NCBI GenBank assembly: GCA_009809945.1
Contig: WTPW01000688.1
Span: 128,703-192,702 of the forward strand
Source: Gigaspora margarita
Lineage: Eukaryota; Glomeromycota; Glomeromycetes; Diversisporales; Gigasporaceae
Direction of reading: 5' to 3'
DNA: 64,000 nt
Shown: piece after piece, positions 1 through 10,451 of the stretch
Position numbering within the stretch: position 1 is the stretch's first letter
How the letters are laid out: each line of letters starts with the position of its first letter
Notes under the pieces: generated by a model
Database searches by the model: none
What the model saw: only the letters and a program-made list of their open reading frames with translations
What the model was told of the DNA's origin: nothing
Program-made: the position numbers and the translations under genes

Positions 1-274
1 AAAAAAAAAAAATAAAAAATAAAATAAAGAATCTATTGGGATTCAAATGCAATAGAAAATAGGGGTGCAAAAAATATTTTTACTGTATAAAAAGCGCGTA
101 AAACCTCTGTTGCTGTTGCACGACTGTGCAAATATAGGTACGCGGTGTTACAGACGGAAAATGCCACAACTACGTTTTTGATAATTTTGATATAACCATA
201 TCAAAAACGTAGTTTTGGTTATCACTTAGCATAGAAGTATGAGTCCTACGCTTCGCTCCAGACATTAAGAACCT
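1..274. other. No gene; contains a short perfect hairpin
   Basis: This AT-rich left edge shows no coding potential. At about 166-217 the 16-base arm AACTACGTTTTTGATA is followed by its reverse complement, giving a hairpin with a loop of roughly 15-20 bases. The window starts inside an A-run, so an element may continue outside to the left. Confidence 0.5.
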
Positions 275-353
275 GACTATATATATATTAAAGAAGAGGG
301 AGGGGTAGGCCTCTGATAAAAAATAATCAGGTGATTAATGACACGGCCCTAAT
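275..353. repeat. Short dispersed repeat, copy 1 (partner at 23303-23388)
   Basis: About 80 bases centred on GTAGGCCTCTGATAAAAAAT and ending near ATAATCAGGTG...ACACGGC recur with few changes at 23303-23388, inside the gypsy element. The two ends (CCTGACTATA and TAATCAGGTG) are roughly inverted, which suggests a very small TIR element or a structured short retroposon. Its class is unknown. Confidence 0.5.
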
Positions 354-865
354 ATAAAAATAGGGGAATACTAATGTTCTAAACGAGTAAAAAAAAATAA
401 AATGGAAAAGATGAAAAAAGCATAAAAAAGAAAATGGCCTGACATACATATATTAATAAAAGAAAAAATGAACTATGAAAATGGTAAAAATTATATATAC
501 TGCGCAAAAATCTCTTGCCTAAGTATTATATGTATGTGTTTGAAGAAAAAAAGAATGTTCTGGAATTTATTCTCCGCAGGTCAGTCTACTCCTTTGCATT
601 ACATCTTCTTACACGTCTGTTCCTGTTTATCAACTTGCATACCTTCTTCCCGATTAGAATAGGAACAACAATGCCGATTTTTTGGAGGGATATGGCGAAT
701 TTCCCACTTTTTGTCCAAAATTCCAGAAAAAAACTCCAAGCGAGAATATGATAGTAAGTATATGGTTCTAGTGTTTCACTTGTACACGTAAAGAGAGTAG
801 TTTCTTTTTGTAAACTTCAACGCTCTACTTTCTCCTTGGAGGGTCAACTTAGTACTTTTCTTGCC

Positions 866-1010
866 GGTAAGTGATAAACTCTGAACTTGTCGGCAGGCAG
901 TCTATGAACTTTGCCTCTAAACGACAAGTGCCGTTCCTGCGGTAAGTGATGAACTCTGAAGCTACTAGCAGATAGTCTATGACCTCTATCCCTAAATAAT
1001 AGATGCCGTC
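866..1010. repeat. Two tandem units of about 75 bp inside retroposon copy 1
   Basis: Two diverged units begin at 866 and 941, each opening GGTAAGTGATRAACTCTGAA and ending with a ...TGCCGT block. The same tandem pair occurs at 4689-4832 in the second copy, so the duplication predates dispersal of the family. Confidence 0.75.
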
Positions 1011-1017
1011 TTATGGT

Positions 1018-1266
1018 GGGGGTGGGTCAATAGAAAAGGGACAAATCATTTTTAGTAAAATTTTTTTAATTTTTAAATTAAAATATCTTGACAACTATTT
1101 AATCAAATTTGCCAAAAATTTTTTTATTTTAATCTTGAAATTATATAGAATTAAAATAAAAAAACATTTATTAAATTTATTAAGATAGTTGTTAAGATAT
1201 TTAAGCTTTAAGTCAAGAAAACTTTTACTTAGAAAAAATTTGTCCCTTTTCTATTGACTTACCCCC
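1018..1266. mobile_element. Foldback MITE, family A, copy 1
   Basis: The terminal inverted repeats GGGGGTGGGTCAATAGAAAA and GGGGGTAAGTCAATAGAAAA continue into GGGACAAAT, and most of the 249-bp element is self-complementary (TATCTTGACAACTATTTAAT on one arm, its near complement on the other). It is flanked by a candidate 5-bp target duplication ATGGT (1013-1017 and 1267-1271) and sits inside the retroposon-like sequence. It is non-coding; the ORF over 1003-1188 is an artefact of the hairpin. Superfamily unassigned. Confidence 0.75.
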
Positions 1267-1369
1267 ATGGTATTTCCTCGTAATTTGCTTTCAGTTTTAA
1301 TAGCGATTTATAAAAAGGGTTAGGAATTCTGTGTCCAAGTGATCATTGGAAAGAGTTTTTTTTTGTCAA

Positions 1370-2590
1370 TCCCTGTATTTTTCCAATGTTATTAACTAAA
1401 TATATTAATAAAATTAGATAAGTATTTATATCTTTATTTGTGAATCTGTATTGCTAATTTGACAATAACTAATAATTAATCTTTATATATAGTACTAAAT
1501 AAAATAGTTAAAATAAAAATAATTTAAAGGATATTATTGAATAAGTATTTATATTTTGATATATAAAACTTGTTTTGTTACTTTTAATATTAATAATTAA
1601 GAAATAATTTCTTATATTTACAAATTAATAAATTATGAGTAAATTTATTATTGCCTCATGTGATGCATCTTATATGTTGCTCTTCCAATCAAATTTCAAA
1701 ATTAGATATAACATTATATAATCAGAAATTCAAAATAAATGTTCATTTTGTCAAAAATTATTTATAACTTAAAATTAAGTATATGAAACTACTCTTTGGA
1801 TTCTAACAAAAAAAAATTCTTGCAAAATTTTACTATAAACCTCTTTCTAACCTGTATATACAATTTTTACTCTCACTCTAACCCAAACTAATAAAAAAAA
1901 TGTGTTATTTTAATTGTTTTGATTTTATATTATATCTGATTTTATTGATTTGTGACAGATATGACAATGTTATATATGCAATGAATAAATTATTTATAAA
2001 TTATTAATATAAATAAAATTACTATACCATACTAAGCAAAAAACCCTTACTCCTTATACAAGAAATTCAAGTATTTTATATAGTATTTTTTTTTTACCAA
2101 GTATAATATCCAGGCATTTTGCAATTATTTGATATAGGATTTTGTAAAAAATCTAAATATATTATATTTATTACTATTATAACATCAAGTAGCTTTCTTA
2201 ATGAGATTTGCTAGTAATTGAAGTATTGCTCAATCATTTTAATTAATTGAATTTAATTGAAATAATCTTTATCAGTTATAATGATTTTGCTAGAAATTTT
2301 ATAGTACAAAATATGAAATAACTTTATGGAAAAAAATTTTACTAGGTCTAGATTTTTTGATTGAAATAATTAAACACAATCCATTTTTTAACCAATCTAA
2401 TTATTTTATTAACTATAAATAGAGATGCTTTAGAACAACCTTAGCCTATATATTTAATTATTATAAAAACCAAAATAGTTTTAAAAATTATTTTGCATGC
2501 AATATTTATTACATTTTTTAGTTATGTGCTATACAAAATACTCCCTATTAAAAGATTTTATTGCACAAAATACCTGTTACCAAATGAGAT
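1370..2590. other. AT-rich intergenic stretch
   Basis: More than 1.2 kb of very AT-rich sequence with short A and T runs. I see no conserved frame, splice pattern, TIR pair or tandem repeat in it. Confidence 0.5.
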
Positions 2591-2599
2591 ACCTGTGGG

Positions 2600-2880
2600 C
2601 AGTGTTGTACATTTTCGCTGTCCCAGCCTTTTTTTGGCATGTCCCAACGTCCCAATATCCCAGTGTCCCAAGTGTCCCAACTATGTCCCAAGTTCTAATA
2701 ATTAATAAATTAATTTTAAAAAATATATGATTATATATTTTTCTAGGTGCTGAACATATTTCTAAAAAAATTAAATTAGATTATCTTAATAAAATTTCAA
2801 ATAATTTTAATTTAAAAAATTGTCCCAAAATGTTCCAAAATGTTCCAACTCATGTCCCGACTATCTCATGTACAACACTG
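2600..2880. mobile_element. hAT-like MITE with 8-bp target duplication
   Basis: The element starts CAGTGTTGTACAT and ends with the exact complement ATGTACAACACTG. It is flanked by a perfect 8-bp duplication CCTGTGGG (2592-2599 and 2881-2888). The 8-bp duplication and CAGTGTTG terminus are hallmarks of the hAT superfamily (family knowledge). The interior carries several TGTCCCAA-type repeats at both ends, possibly subterminal transposase-binding sites (inference). The short ORFs at 2493-2730 cross its boundary and are not genes. Confidence 0.85.
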
Positions 2881-2976
2881 CCTGTGGGTACTTTGTAAGT
2901 TTTTAATTAGAGTTTTTTATTAGATCTGAGTTTTTTGTTTAGTATGGTATAGTATATAAAGGTATTACAATTATAT

Positions 2977-3208
2977 ATGAGGACAAAAGCATCTTGGATT
3001 TGAAAACCCAAAATTAAAATTTGAAGACAAAATTGTTTTTGGTCTATTTTACTTGAAAGATGAAATTATTTGATACTTTTTTTGAATAGACAAAATTATA
3101 AGGAACATATCTATATAAATTTTATTTGCTTTTCTTATAAAAAATTTTAATTTTTTCTAATGAAAACAAAAAAGGCCTTTTCAAAAATCAATTTTGGTGG
3201 CATCACTA
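2977..3208. repeat. Dispersed repeat J, copy 1
   Basis: About 230 bases from ATGAGGACAAAAGCAT to GGTGGCATCACTA recur in the same orientation at 19311-19533, about 90% identical by eye. No terminal inverted repeats or tail were found, so its class is unknown. Confidence 0.75.
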
Positions 3209-3895
3209 ATTATAATAGTAAAGAAGCAATTGTCTATAAAATAAGTATCATAAATTGTCAAAAATAAGCATCTTCTGAAAATAAACATCTTAGCAATATT
3301 TATTAATATTTGAAAATAAGTACTCTCTAACCAAAATTAGCTGTGATTTATATGAGTTAATATTATTAGATAAAAATTATATACTGTTAATTAATTTAAT
3401 AATGCTATATTTTGTATAAATTAAAAATCTATCAAGCAATTATACAGGGGGGTGACAAATGTTTGTAGACACTTTTTAAAAATTTATGCCAAGCTAAATA
3501 AATATAATATCAAGCTAAAAATTATATAAAACGTTTATTAAATCTAAGGCTTTTAAATAAAAAAAAATTAAAAAATTCTATGCAGTAGTTTTAAAATAAT
3601 TAAGATAATACAAAATTGTGTAATTTTACACCAGTACGAAGCTAGTAATATTAAAAAAATTATTAAAATTATATTTTTATTGTAAAAATTAATTTTTTAT
3701 TAAATAAACTAAATTTTTAATTTTATAAAGTTATTTAATATAACAAATTATATATAATTTGAAATTTTTATAATTTTTTAAAAAATTTTAAATTTTTTAT
3801 GATTTTTTAAAGTAAAAGTTAAAATATTAATTTAAATTAATTTCTAAAAGTAATAATTTTTATTGCTATATATAATAATTTTATAAATATTTTTT

Positions 3896-4922
3896 TTTTT
3901 TTTTTTTTTTAGCAGTCCTATCTTTATTAATTATTTGAACTACAAAGTAAATTACACTGTCGTATATTCTACCTGTCTATTGTTCTATCTAATAAAGATT
4001 CACCAAGCTAATGCCCAATGCGACCTGCCATAACAACTTTCTGTTTCACCTCAGATCCTTAACTAACTAAGAATTTTGTAATCAAATAATTAGCCCCCGA
4101 TGATCACTAACTGGCCGTTGTATGCCTTGTCAGGACTACCTATTCTTTCTTTAAAACTTCTTCCACCTAGATGCGAACAGAATAGTTTATCCCTTACTCT
4201 CATATAAGAAAAGAAAAATATATGCCATGTTTACAAAAGAAAATATACACGTTTAGGAAACGAAACAGGGAAATGACAAAAAAAACAAAAAACAAAAAAA
4301 GAATAAAACAAAGAAAACAGTCCTAAACGTAATTCAATTATAACTGAATGAAGATGAAAAAAGCAAAAAAAAGAACGATATAGTCTGACCTACACTAAAA
4401 ACATGAAAAGAAAAAGGAAAGTTCTAGAAATATCCCAAGCAGTTTCTCCAAGTGACCTCACGTGATCATGATTCTAGTATGGTCGGTGCCTTCCCAATTT
4501 GGACAGAGTAAACACTGCTGATCTTTTGGAGGGGGTATGCCAAAAAGCCCACTTTTGAAATTTCCAAAATATCGAAACTATCGACACCGGTATTTTCACT
4601 TGTATTGGTAAAGGAGTGTGGTTGTTTCTTTAAAAACTTCATATCCTCTTACTACCTCCCATTGAAGGGTCCTCGTTATTTCTTTTCAGTGAGTGATAAA
4701 CTCTGAGCCTGTCAGCAGGCAGTCTATGAACTTTGTCTCTAAACAACAAGTGCCGTTCCCGCGGTAAGTGATGAACTCTGAAGCTACTAGCAGATAGTCT
4801 ATGACCTCTATCCCTAAATAATAGATGCCGTCTTATGGTTTCGGATCTTTGGATTATATGAAAAAATTTTAAAAAAATTTTTGGGAATTATGTGTACAAG
4901 TGATTGTTGGAAAGAGTTGTCC
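3896..4922 (-). mobile_element. Non-coding retroposon, copy 2, poly(A)-tailed, with 15-bp target duplication
   Basis: A T-run at 3891-3910 (a poly(A) tail on the minus strand) marks the 3' end. The 5' end is near 4922. Perfect 15-bp copies of TTATAAATATTTTTT flank it (3881-3895 and 4923-4937), the signature of L1-type target-primed reverse transcription. It is related to 360-1365. There is no long ORF and no convincing tRNA-type box A/box B at the 5' end, so it may be a SINE with another promoter, a processed non-coding RNA, or a 5'-truncated LINE. Confidence 0.7.
4689..4832. repeat. Two tandem units of about 75 bp inside retroposon copy 2
   Basis: Equivalent to the pair at 866-1010. Units begin near 4689 and 4763 and end in TGCCGT. 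The second units are almost identical between the two retroposon copies, while the first are more diverged. Confidence 0.75.
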
Positions 4923-5290
4923 TTATAAATATTTTTTAAAAATTTTAAAAATGTTAAAAAAAATATATAATTTGTTATATTAAATAATATTATTTAAAAA
5001 AAAATTAATTTATTTATAAAAAAATTAAGTTTATATATTACTATATTTAGTAATTCTATTTATTATATAAGTTATATTAAAATTACTAATTTCATACTGG
5101 TGTAACATTACACAAATTTGTGTTATCTTAATTATTTTAAAAACTACTGCATAGAATTTTATAATTTTTTTTTTATTTAAAAGCCTTAGATTTAATAAAC
5201 TTTTTATATAATTTTTAGCTTGATATTATTTTTATTTAGCTTGGTATAAATTTTTAAAGTGTTCACAAACATTTGTCACCCCCCTGTATA

Positions 5291-5705
5291 TAGTAAAACC
5301 TTCATAATTGCACTCTCTACAAGTGCACACTCTCTTCAAATATATGCTCAAGTTCTGGTTTATGCTTTCAATAAATGCACTTTTTCTTATAGTTCTTTAA
5401 GTACATAAGGAATATCAATAGAAAAGGGACCAATCATTTTTAGTAACTTTTTTTAAAATTTTAATTTAAAATATCTTGACAACTACCAAATCAAATTTAA
5501 AAAAATTTTTTTGTTTTAATTCTATAACTATAAAAAATTAAAATAAAAAAATTTTGATTAAATTTGGTTAAGCAGTTGTTAAGTTATTTTAACTTAAATT
5601 TGAAAAAACTTTTATTTAGAAAAGATTTGTCCCTTTTCTATTGATGTCTCTCCACATGTTGTTAAATATCGGGTCTAAGATTATGCACTTATAAAGATTT
5701 TACTA
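5291..5705. mobile_element. Pogo-like MITE carrying a nested family-A MITE
   Basis: The ends TAGTAAAACCTTCATAATTG and CATAATC-type...GATTTTACTA are inverted repeats flanked by TA (5289-5290 and 5706-5707). They resemble the CAGTCAGACCTCTATAAATG ends of family B in this window. The central part is displaced by a family-A foldback MITE at about 5407-5653. It abuts element C directly, the two sharing a TATA junction at 5287-5290. Confidence 0.7.
5407..5653. mobile_element. Foldback MITE, family A, copy 2, nested
   Basis: Ends carry ATCAATAGAAAAGGGACCAA and the inverse, with self-complementary arms containing AATATCTTGACAACTAC. A 4-bp ACAT occurs just outside both ends (5403-5406 and 5654-5657) and may be the target duplication. 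The length matches copy 1 (1018-1266). Confidence 0.65.
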
Positions 5706-5709
5706 TATA

Positions 5710-6480
5710 ATAATAAGAGTAGCTGCACAATGCAGTTATGCTAAAATCAGAAATGTTGAATATTACATAGAGGATTCTAAGGATCCTGAATATCTTTTAT
5801 ATAAGATGATTATATCTAATTCTATGGATTTTTTTTTGTTACATATAAAATTTCTTCAAAAGATTGTATTTATTTGTAAAATTTAATATATAAAATATAC
5901 AATCAATTTATTATTTAACTGTAAAATTTATTTATACTTTATATACTAAAAATTTTTTTAATAATAAAAGTTACAACCCATATAATTTATAAGAATTTAA
6001 AAACTACAGGTCTAATTTTGTGAATACATAATGAACTTGATTTTTTATTTGATAAATAGATTAAAGTTCATTTGTAAAACAGGTTCATGGTATTAAGTTA
6101 CACATATTTTAAAATTTTTATAAATTTGACTGATATTTCCAATAGATCTAATTATTTGAATATTGGTCAAAAATTTTATAAAAAAAAAGTTTTTTATTTT
6201 ATTAGAATTAAATAGATAATTTGACTAAAAAAAGTTTAATTACATTTCACAAAAATTTAGATTACAAAAAATTCCTTATGATAAACAAATATTTAAATAT
6301 ATGATTGTTAATTTATTTTAAAAAAAATTCAGTTTAATATATAGAATTTAATGGTATTTAATAATACGATTTTTTAATTTTATAAAAAAAATTGATTTTA
6401 TTTATTTATTTTTACAGTTCAAAGGGCTATTTAAAAACAAGATATTAAAAGACATTTAAAATATATGTTATTTAACAATA
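5710..6480. other. AT-rich intergenic stretch
   Basis: No coding signal, TIR pair or tandem repeat that I can support. Confidence 0.4.
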
Positions 6481-6489
6481 TATTTACTT

Positions 6490-7250
6490 TTGGCATTATT
6501 TTTTACTCTGTTTCTTTGCCTTATTAAGAATCTGCTATTTTTTTCTTACTTTTGCATCTTTAATCTTTCATTATTTCAAGTTTTCTTTTTCTTTCAGTTT
6601 TTTGATAATCGATTTTGCAGTTACAAGGGTTCCAAATTTGAATGTCTTGGGTTAGACTTGGGGTTTTTTCTTAACAGGTTGTTGTTGTAGATGTGGATAC
6701 TTCATAGTCGAAGCCAAAAAAGTCGACCCAGGATGCTCTAATCATTGAATATATTTGTACAATTCTTCATTTTATTTTCAAGCTATGTAAGTCTATTAAT
6801 TATTGTATTTGTTCATGAATTGGTTTTGGAGAAGAAATAAATAGTTGAAATATTGCTAATTAAGGTGTTAAACATTCAGAATTAATTACATTAGGATTCA
6901 GAGACCAAATGCCAGTTGTAGCGAATACATGTCTAATCATGTTTGGTATATACGTTTCATGAAATGCTTCACCAAAAATTTGAGCAAATAAATATTTTGT
7001 AACTACTCCAAAATTATTATTAATGTGATAACGATCTGATGCTTTATTGTATTCAGTTTTAAGTTTTTTAAAAAAATCCCAGATAGTTGAAGTATATAAG
7101 TAGTATTTGATGGCAATACATAAAGAAGAAAATTGGTTTCTTGACAATATTTAATACTAGTTCGTAACTTTGTTCTTTGAGGTTTAACCTTGATTTGTGC
7201 AAAATTTGAGTTCAGAATAACTAGTTTAAAGGGCTGTAGATAACTAAATA
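6490..7250 (-). pseudogene. Decayed pogo/Tigger-type DDE transposase, C-terminal part
   Basis: Translated on the minus strand, two frames together show the end of a pogo-family DDE_1 transposase. The part nearest 7140-7250 contains an L-P-S-N-T-T-Y-I-L-Q-L segment, matching the family pattern LPPNTTHxLQPLDVxxF. The 95-residue frame at 6860-7147 continues with F-G-E-A-F-H-E-T, N-M-I and T-G-I-W-S-L-N-P-N-V-I, matching the conserved C-terminal block (AF...NI..GFR.TGI.PFNP..I). Below 6860, basic Lys-rich residues follow across stops. The frame changes near 7100 and stop codons show it is dead. The N-terminal DNA-binding domain and the first catalytic Asp are not visible. Such a source could have moved the TA-flanked MITEs in this window, but no TIR pair links it to any of them (inference). 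Confidence 0.65.
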
Positions 7251-8400
7251 TTTCATAAACTTCGATAATTGCATGATATCGCTTGTCTTGTTACACAAAA
7301 ATCTTTGATAATAAATTCTTATATGATACCATATATAGTTTGATTTATATAGTATATCGCACACCCCAATGTGCCATGCACAAGGTGCTGGTACGTATCA
7401 TTTTAAACACTTGCCATCCCATGTAACATACATATACGTGCTACATTACATGTGCCATTACGGACATCTCCGTGCTAAATCGCAACACCACCCAGGCCAC
7501 GTTTTTTTTATCATGCGGCAACCTTAAATTTAGGAAGCAACGTGAATATATTATGCTTCTATTTATGTTAATTTTATTCATCTGCATTAAGAATTGATCG
7601 AGTCATTTTTCAATCAGCGAAACTTTAAAAATGACATACGCACGTCAAATTTAGAAATGTCACATACAACAAATACAGCTGATAAATCAGAAGAATACCG
7701 TATTTTGCAGAGCAGGGACGTTATTCCACGGTACTTAATGTCCAACATTTGATTACCCCCCTTAACAATACATAATAGCAAATAAGGCAAAAAAATAATG
7801 AGGTAAACTGGTGATACTATGTACTGGTGAACTGGTAATACCCGATGAAAAATCAATAAAACTGGTAAAACAGTTGGTACTGGTGTACTAGAAAACATGT
7901 GAAACTGTGATGCTGGTAATGAAATTAAATATAAAATTGTCTTTCTATATACTGTACAGAATCTCAATCTACCAAACTCTTGACATAATAAAATTAAACA
8001 GCCTGGAATGTTATATTTTATCTGCTTTGTTTATTATAACTAAATTTTGATATGTAGAGATTCTATATAGATAATGGCGATTCTATATAGTTCTTTTTAT
8101 AGGGGCAGTTGTAAAACAAACTTTCATTTTTTTGCATTTTCATTTAACAGTACACTTCGATTTCTCCCTTATCCTTTTTTTCAGAAGTTATTTATTTATT
8201 TTAATACATACGTACAACTAGAACATTTATTTTAGATATATTTAGATATATTTAAATATTAACTTTAATTTTAATATTTATTACATATATACCCTAAAAA
8301 AAATGACTCCAAATAATTTTTAATTTATGTAAAATCATTTCAAATTTTAGCAATATACTATTCAAAAAATATTTAAATTTCTGAATTTTATTATCTTTAT
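7251..8400. other. Intergenic region upstream of the LRR gene
   Basis: It contains a moderately GC-rich patch (7370-7520) and a diverged ACTGGT-type repeat (about 7808-7905). A 117-residue minus-strand ORF at 7614-7967 covers that repeat but shows no domain, signal or conserved pattern, so I do not call it. The last 400 bases before the LRR start are AT-rich and probably include the promoter, although no distinct element was recognised. Confidence 0.4.
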
Positions 8401-8442
8401 AAAACCTGCATTAAAACGAAAATTTGTATGTAAATTAAAATA

Positions 8443-9135
8443 ATGGTAAATGGGCAGCAATATTTAGATACAAACTATCCTAATGCAAATCGTGCGAGTA
8501 TTACCGAGTTGGATTTAAGTAATAAAAACTTAGAAGGAAGAATGACATTAAGTGGATTTACTGCGCTTCTTAAACTAAATCTTTCTTTTAATATGATAAC
8601 TGGCATTAGTTATACTCTACCTTCTATTCAACAAATTGATGTTTCTCATAATTTACTTACTTCTTCTAGTACATTATCTGGTCCTCCTTTGCAAAAGCTA
8701 AACTGCTCATTTAATAAGATTACTAGCTATGTCATTGATGTCCCTACTCTTACACATCTTGATTCTAGTAACAATTTATTATCTTTATTATCTATTTCAA
8801 GTAATATCTTAACAGAATTAAATTGTTCAAATAATCCTATTACTTTATTACCTTTGAATATTACTTCAAAACTTACATCTTTTGACTGTATGGGAATCCA
8901 ATTTAGTAAAACAGATACTGCTAAAACTTCTTTACCAATTAGTCCCACATCTGCCAATTCTTTACCAATTAGTCCCATGTCTTCCAATTCTTGTAACAGC
9001 TTTAATTTGGTGATAGGTCTTGGTATTCCTTTATTTTTAAGCATTTTGGGTTGGATAGCTTTAGGCATAATTTTTTTTTATAAACGCAGATTTAAAAAGG
9101 TACTTTTAATACCCGGTGATTCGCATTCTACTTAA
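8443..9135 (+). CDS. Leucine-rich-repeat protein with C-terminal transmembrane segment
   Basis: An intact single-exon frame of 230 residues. Residues 1-18 (Q-Q-Y-L-D-T-N-Y-P) and 20-32 (I-T-E-L-D-L-S-N-K-N-L-E-G) match the opening of a large LRR family I associate with Rhizophagus-type fungi. About six irregular LRRs of 20-22 residues follow to about 155, with L-x-x-L-N/D-x-S-x-N-x-I/L cores. A Ser/Pro-rich stretch with a repeated L-P-I-S-P motif (about 165-180) links to one hydrophobic segment (about 187-212) and a basic 18-residue tail (Y-K-R-R-F-K-K). There is no N-terminal signal peptide, so a signal-anchor or unconventional topology, or a missing upstream exon, is possible. The likely role is protein or ligand binding at a membrane; the partner is unknown. 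The start has in-frame ATG context TAATGG, with AT-rich non-coding DNA before it. Confidence 0.75.
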   Translation: MVNGQQYLDTNYPNANRASITELDLSNKNLEGRMTLSGFTALLKLNLSFNMITGISYTLPSIQQIDVSHNLLTSSSTLSGPPLQKLNCSFNKITSYVIDVPTLTHLDSSNNLLSLLSISSNILTELNCSNNPITLLPLNITSKLTSFDCMGIQFSKTDTAKTSLPISPTSANSLPISPMSSNSCNSFNLVIGLGIPLFLSILGWIALGIIFFYKRRFKKVLLIPGDSHST

Positions 9136-9142
9136 TTATTTG

Positions 9143-9148
9143 AATAAA
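9143..9148 (+). promoter_or_regulatory. Possible polyadenylation signal of the LRR gene
   Basis: AATAAA lies 8 bases after the stop codon of the LRR frame. In such AT-rich DNA the motif is common by chance, so this rests only on position. Confidence 0.25.
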
Positions 9149-9149
9149 T

Positions 9150-10200
9150 TTCTTTCGAATTTATTAGTGTGATGCTGTAACTAAAAAGCAATAATAATGC
9201 CAATTGTATTTATAATTTGTTTTTGAATTTGGTTCATTAATTTTAAATAGTTTTATATCTATTATTATTTGTAAGATAGTTGATTGAAACGAGAGAGTGA
9301 TATGCTGTAAAAAAAATGTCACAATATAATAATTATATAAATTGGGTTTGAAAATAGTCTAAGTGAAACGAAGTTGAAAATTATAAAAAAATTGTAAAAC
9401 ATCTATGATGCAAAAAAAAAACCCCCCAGGTTTGCAATGAGGCTGAACGAAATGAGGCTATAATCAATATAAAGATTGTCGTTTGCACTATCCTATTTAT
9501 TGTCCGAAGGACACTTCAGACAGAGCAATGTACGACTGATGTCTATGTGTTAGAAATTTTAAATTTTGATGGACTAGATCAGGTATAACGTAAAAAAATC
9601 AGTCAAAACTATCAACGATGTTTATTGGCAAGATTGGTAAAGATCAAGTGTTAAATAAAATAAAAAATCAATCGATTAATTTTTTTTTTTATTCCCCAGT
9701 TCTTATTTATACTCTATACTATTTTTTCTCATTTATTGACCAGATCTCATATTCGGCCCGATTTGGAATTCTTTTAATTCTTTTTGATTTTATATATACT
9801 GTATACATATTTTTGCTTTTTTTTAATGATATACGAAATTTTAGGCTATTAAATTTACTAACAAAAAAATCGCGTCTAAAAAAAGGGAGAGAGAGAGAAA
9901 GAGGAAGAAAACGAAGAGGCTTTGTGAATTGTAGTAAACTAAATTTTATGAAAACGTAACTTACTTTGAAAAAGAGTATAGAAGTATAATAAATACCTGG
10001 GAATAAATCAGTTATTATCCATGAAATGGACAACAACATATACATATTTGATTCTTCTGATTTTAAATGGTTTCCATTTTCCTAGTATTTAGAACTAATT
10101 TTTGTGTACTGAATATTGAGTTCTTCCATTTTCAAAATCTTTTATAGTGCTTTAAAAATTACTGTGATCAGAAAATTCCACGTATACATGGAAATCAGGA
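9150..10200. other. Intergenic; overlapping unsupported ORFs
   Basis: Two antisense ORFs (113 residues plus, 9618-9959; 108 residues minus, 9719-10045) overlap here. Both are Phe/Ile/Lys-rich low-complexity translations, and the plus frame includes an Arg/Glu run from a GAGAGA tract at 9886-9905. Neither shows a domain. An A-run followed by CCCCCC occurs at 9412-9427. Confidence 0.4.
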
Positions 10201-10211
10201 ATTTATAAAAA

Positions 10212-10451
10212 ATGCCATTTAAATTTACACCTATATTTCATATAAATAATCATACAGCTTTCTATCCTAAGCAATTTTATTATCAATCAACGAATAGATT
10301 ATTACCAACAATAAAATGTCATCATGGGCCTACCATGATGTTAATGAAATTAAAAAATTCAGAAAAGGTAGTTGGTGCTTATAATCTACTCGATTGGAAA
10401 TATGGAGCATATCGCTATTATTCAACGAGTATTGAATTATTTTTCTTATAA
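10212..10451 (+). pseudogene. TLDc-domain fragment
   Basis: A 79-residue open frame whose second half reads like the core of a TLDc domain: H-G-P-T-M-M-L-M-K-L-K-N-S, then V-V-G-A-Y-N-L-L-D-W-K-Y-G-A-Y-R. The family pattern is GPTxxxxKxKxxxxxxGGYNPxxW. TLDc domains occur in BTB-Kelch-TLD and oxidation-resistance proteins, and are greatly expanded in Glomeromycotina (general knowledge). The upstream R-x-S-R-D-G-F block and the C-terminal sheet are missing, and no BTB domain lies 5'. It is either one exon of a broken gene or a duplicated fragment. The first 25 residues are unrelated to the domain. Confidence 0.6.

Larger units (their letters stand above)
360..1365 (-). mobile_element. Retroposon-like sequence, copy 1 (homologue of 3896-4922), interrupted
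   Basis: Blocks here match the retroposon at 3896-4922 in the same order. They include an A-rich part near 390-430, the TTTTGGAGGG...CCCACTTTT block near 680-710, the duplicated 75-bp unit at 866-1010, and the end block TGTCCAAGTGATCATTGGAAAG near 1330-1355. A foldback MITE (1018-1266) splits this copy. No tail or target duplication could be fixed for it, so strand and ends are taken from the better preserved copy. No protein of convincing length is encoded. Confidence 0.5.
3445..5286. mobile_element. Long-armed foldback element C with TA target site
   Basis: The ends CAGGGGGGTGACAAATGTTT and its complement are flanked by TA on both sides (3443-3444 and 5287-5288). The inverted arms run inward for several hundred bases (about 3445-3880 against 4938-5286), so the original element was an almost complete 0.8-kb palindrome. 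A 1-kb retroposon (3896-4922) later landed near its centre. TA duplications point to the Tc1/mariner/pogo group, but no transposase is encoded. Confidence 0.85.

Noticed and set aside
866..1010. C/D-box snoRNA genes, because of GTGATGA and CTGA motifs
   Set aside because: The C-like and D-like boxes are only a few bases apart, which does not fit snoRNA geometry.
7614..7967. 117-residue minus-strand ORF
   Set aside because: It runs through an ACTGGT-type repeat, has no domain or signal and no supporting context.
9618..10045. Overlapping antisense ORFs of 113 and 108 residues
   Set aside because: Low-complexity Phe/Ile/Lys translations with an Arg/Glu run from GAGAGA; neither strand shows a family pattern.
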